A stretch of 48,541 nt of DNA from Symbiodinium natans (Eukaryota; Sar; Dinophyceae; Suessiales; Symbiodiniaceae). The stretch covers positions 1-48,541 of the forward strand of contig CAJNDS010000229.1 of the NCBI GenBank assembly GCA_905221605.1, given 5' to 3'. Shown here piece by piece: positions 48,101 to 48,541 of this stretch; positions within the stretch are counted from its first letter, which is position 1, and the number at the start of each line of letters is the position of its first letter. The translations under genes and the position numbers were made by a program. The notes beneath the pieces were generated by a model. That model saw only the letters and a program-made list of their open reading frames with translations. It made no database searches and was not told where the DNA came from.

Positions 48101-48541
48101 CCGTGCTCGTCCTGACGGGAGCAGTGGAACCGCACAACACCGACTTCCGACCTTTCTAGTTGCAACCATCCCTAACTCCGTGAAAGACAAGTCGCACGAC
48201 GAGAAAAGCAACTGCGCCGTAAATTGGCGCCATGAGCTTCAGTGCAAACTCGACCTCAAAACCTCGGGGCGTCAATGCAGCATGAATCGTACACTTCGAA
48301 AACAGGCCCCTGGCCGGCAGTCAAGTAGTTTGCTTTCACACGTGATGAAGTAGGTAACCAAGTAGTACTGAGTACAACATAACATAATTAGAGCTGGGTC
48401 CCGTGAACACTTTCGGATTCCGTGAGGCGAAAATACAATGGATTCGTGAGCGGCACCCTACGATCTGTTTCAGACCAAACCTTGTCAGAAGGTCTCTACT
48501 TGATTTCCACTGCCTCCCAAAGCGAACGAGTGCGGTGTTTG
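45191..48541. other. gene-poor right flank
   Basis: No family recognised in any frame. A C-rich run (CCACC then C14) lies at about 46132-46162. The element-specific CTATC density and the hairpin core are both absent, so this is outside the two giant elements. Confidence 0.5.

Overview
The window looks like nuclear scaffold DNA of a dinoflagellate, probably Suessiales/Symbiodiniaceae-like. I infer this from a copia-type reverse transcriptase of the kind common in those genomes, a LINE-type reverse transcriptase, very low host gene content, microsatellites and a 100-N scaffold gap. No bacterial gene organisation, rRNA or tRNA gene was found. I recognise no ordinary host gene, although short exons in the flanks cannot be excluded by eye.

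Layout: (1) 1-11.1 kb is repeat-bearing, gene-poor DNA. (2) About 11.1-28.44 kb is one giant minus-strand Ty1/copia-like element. Its 5' part (gag, protease, integrase) is hidden by the gap. It has a copia RT (D-x-E-S-A-Y, ALYGHPDAGG and YVDD motifs), then three unusually long frames of 759, 679 and 3093 codons. These hold zinc clusters, a long coiled coil and two weak ADP-ribosyltransferase-like stretches. The sense-strand motif GGATAG (CTATCC on +) recurs about every 110 bp in coding and non-coding parts and is nearly absent outside. (3) 28,442-28,541 is Ns. (4) 28,542-44,083 is a giant plus-strand LINE: the end of an RT, C2H2-like fingers and a ubiquitin-protease-like region, then about 12.5 kb of cargo with about ten ORFs. 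The cargo includes a dual-specificity-phosphatase-like gene and four paralogous ORFs of about 410-440 aa. It ends in a perfect stem-loop and a (GAAAT)4 tail inside a CTG-rich microsatellite. (5) 44.1-48.5 kb is gene-poor DNA with simple repeats.

The most striking signal is a family of at least 21 plus-strand hairpins spread through the LINE. Each has an almost invariant core, GAGTGAGGTCNCCTCCTG, itself an inner hairpin with a GAGG/CCTC stem. Each core is flanked by an outer stem whose sequence differs at every copy yet stays self-complementary. The hairpins bracket the cargo genes (gene, hairpin, spacer, hairpin, gene). Several supply the stop codon as GAG TGA, and a few lie in frame inside ORFs. 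This looks like an undescribed structured punctuation, processing or mobility signal.
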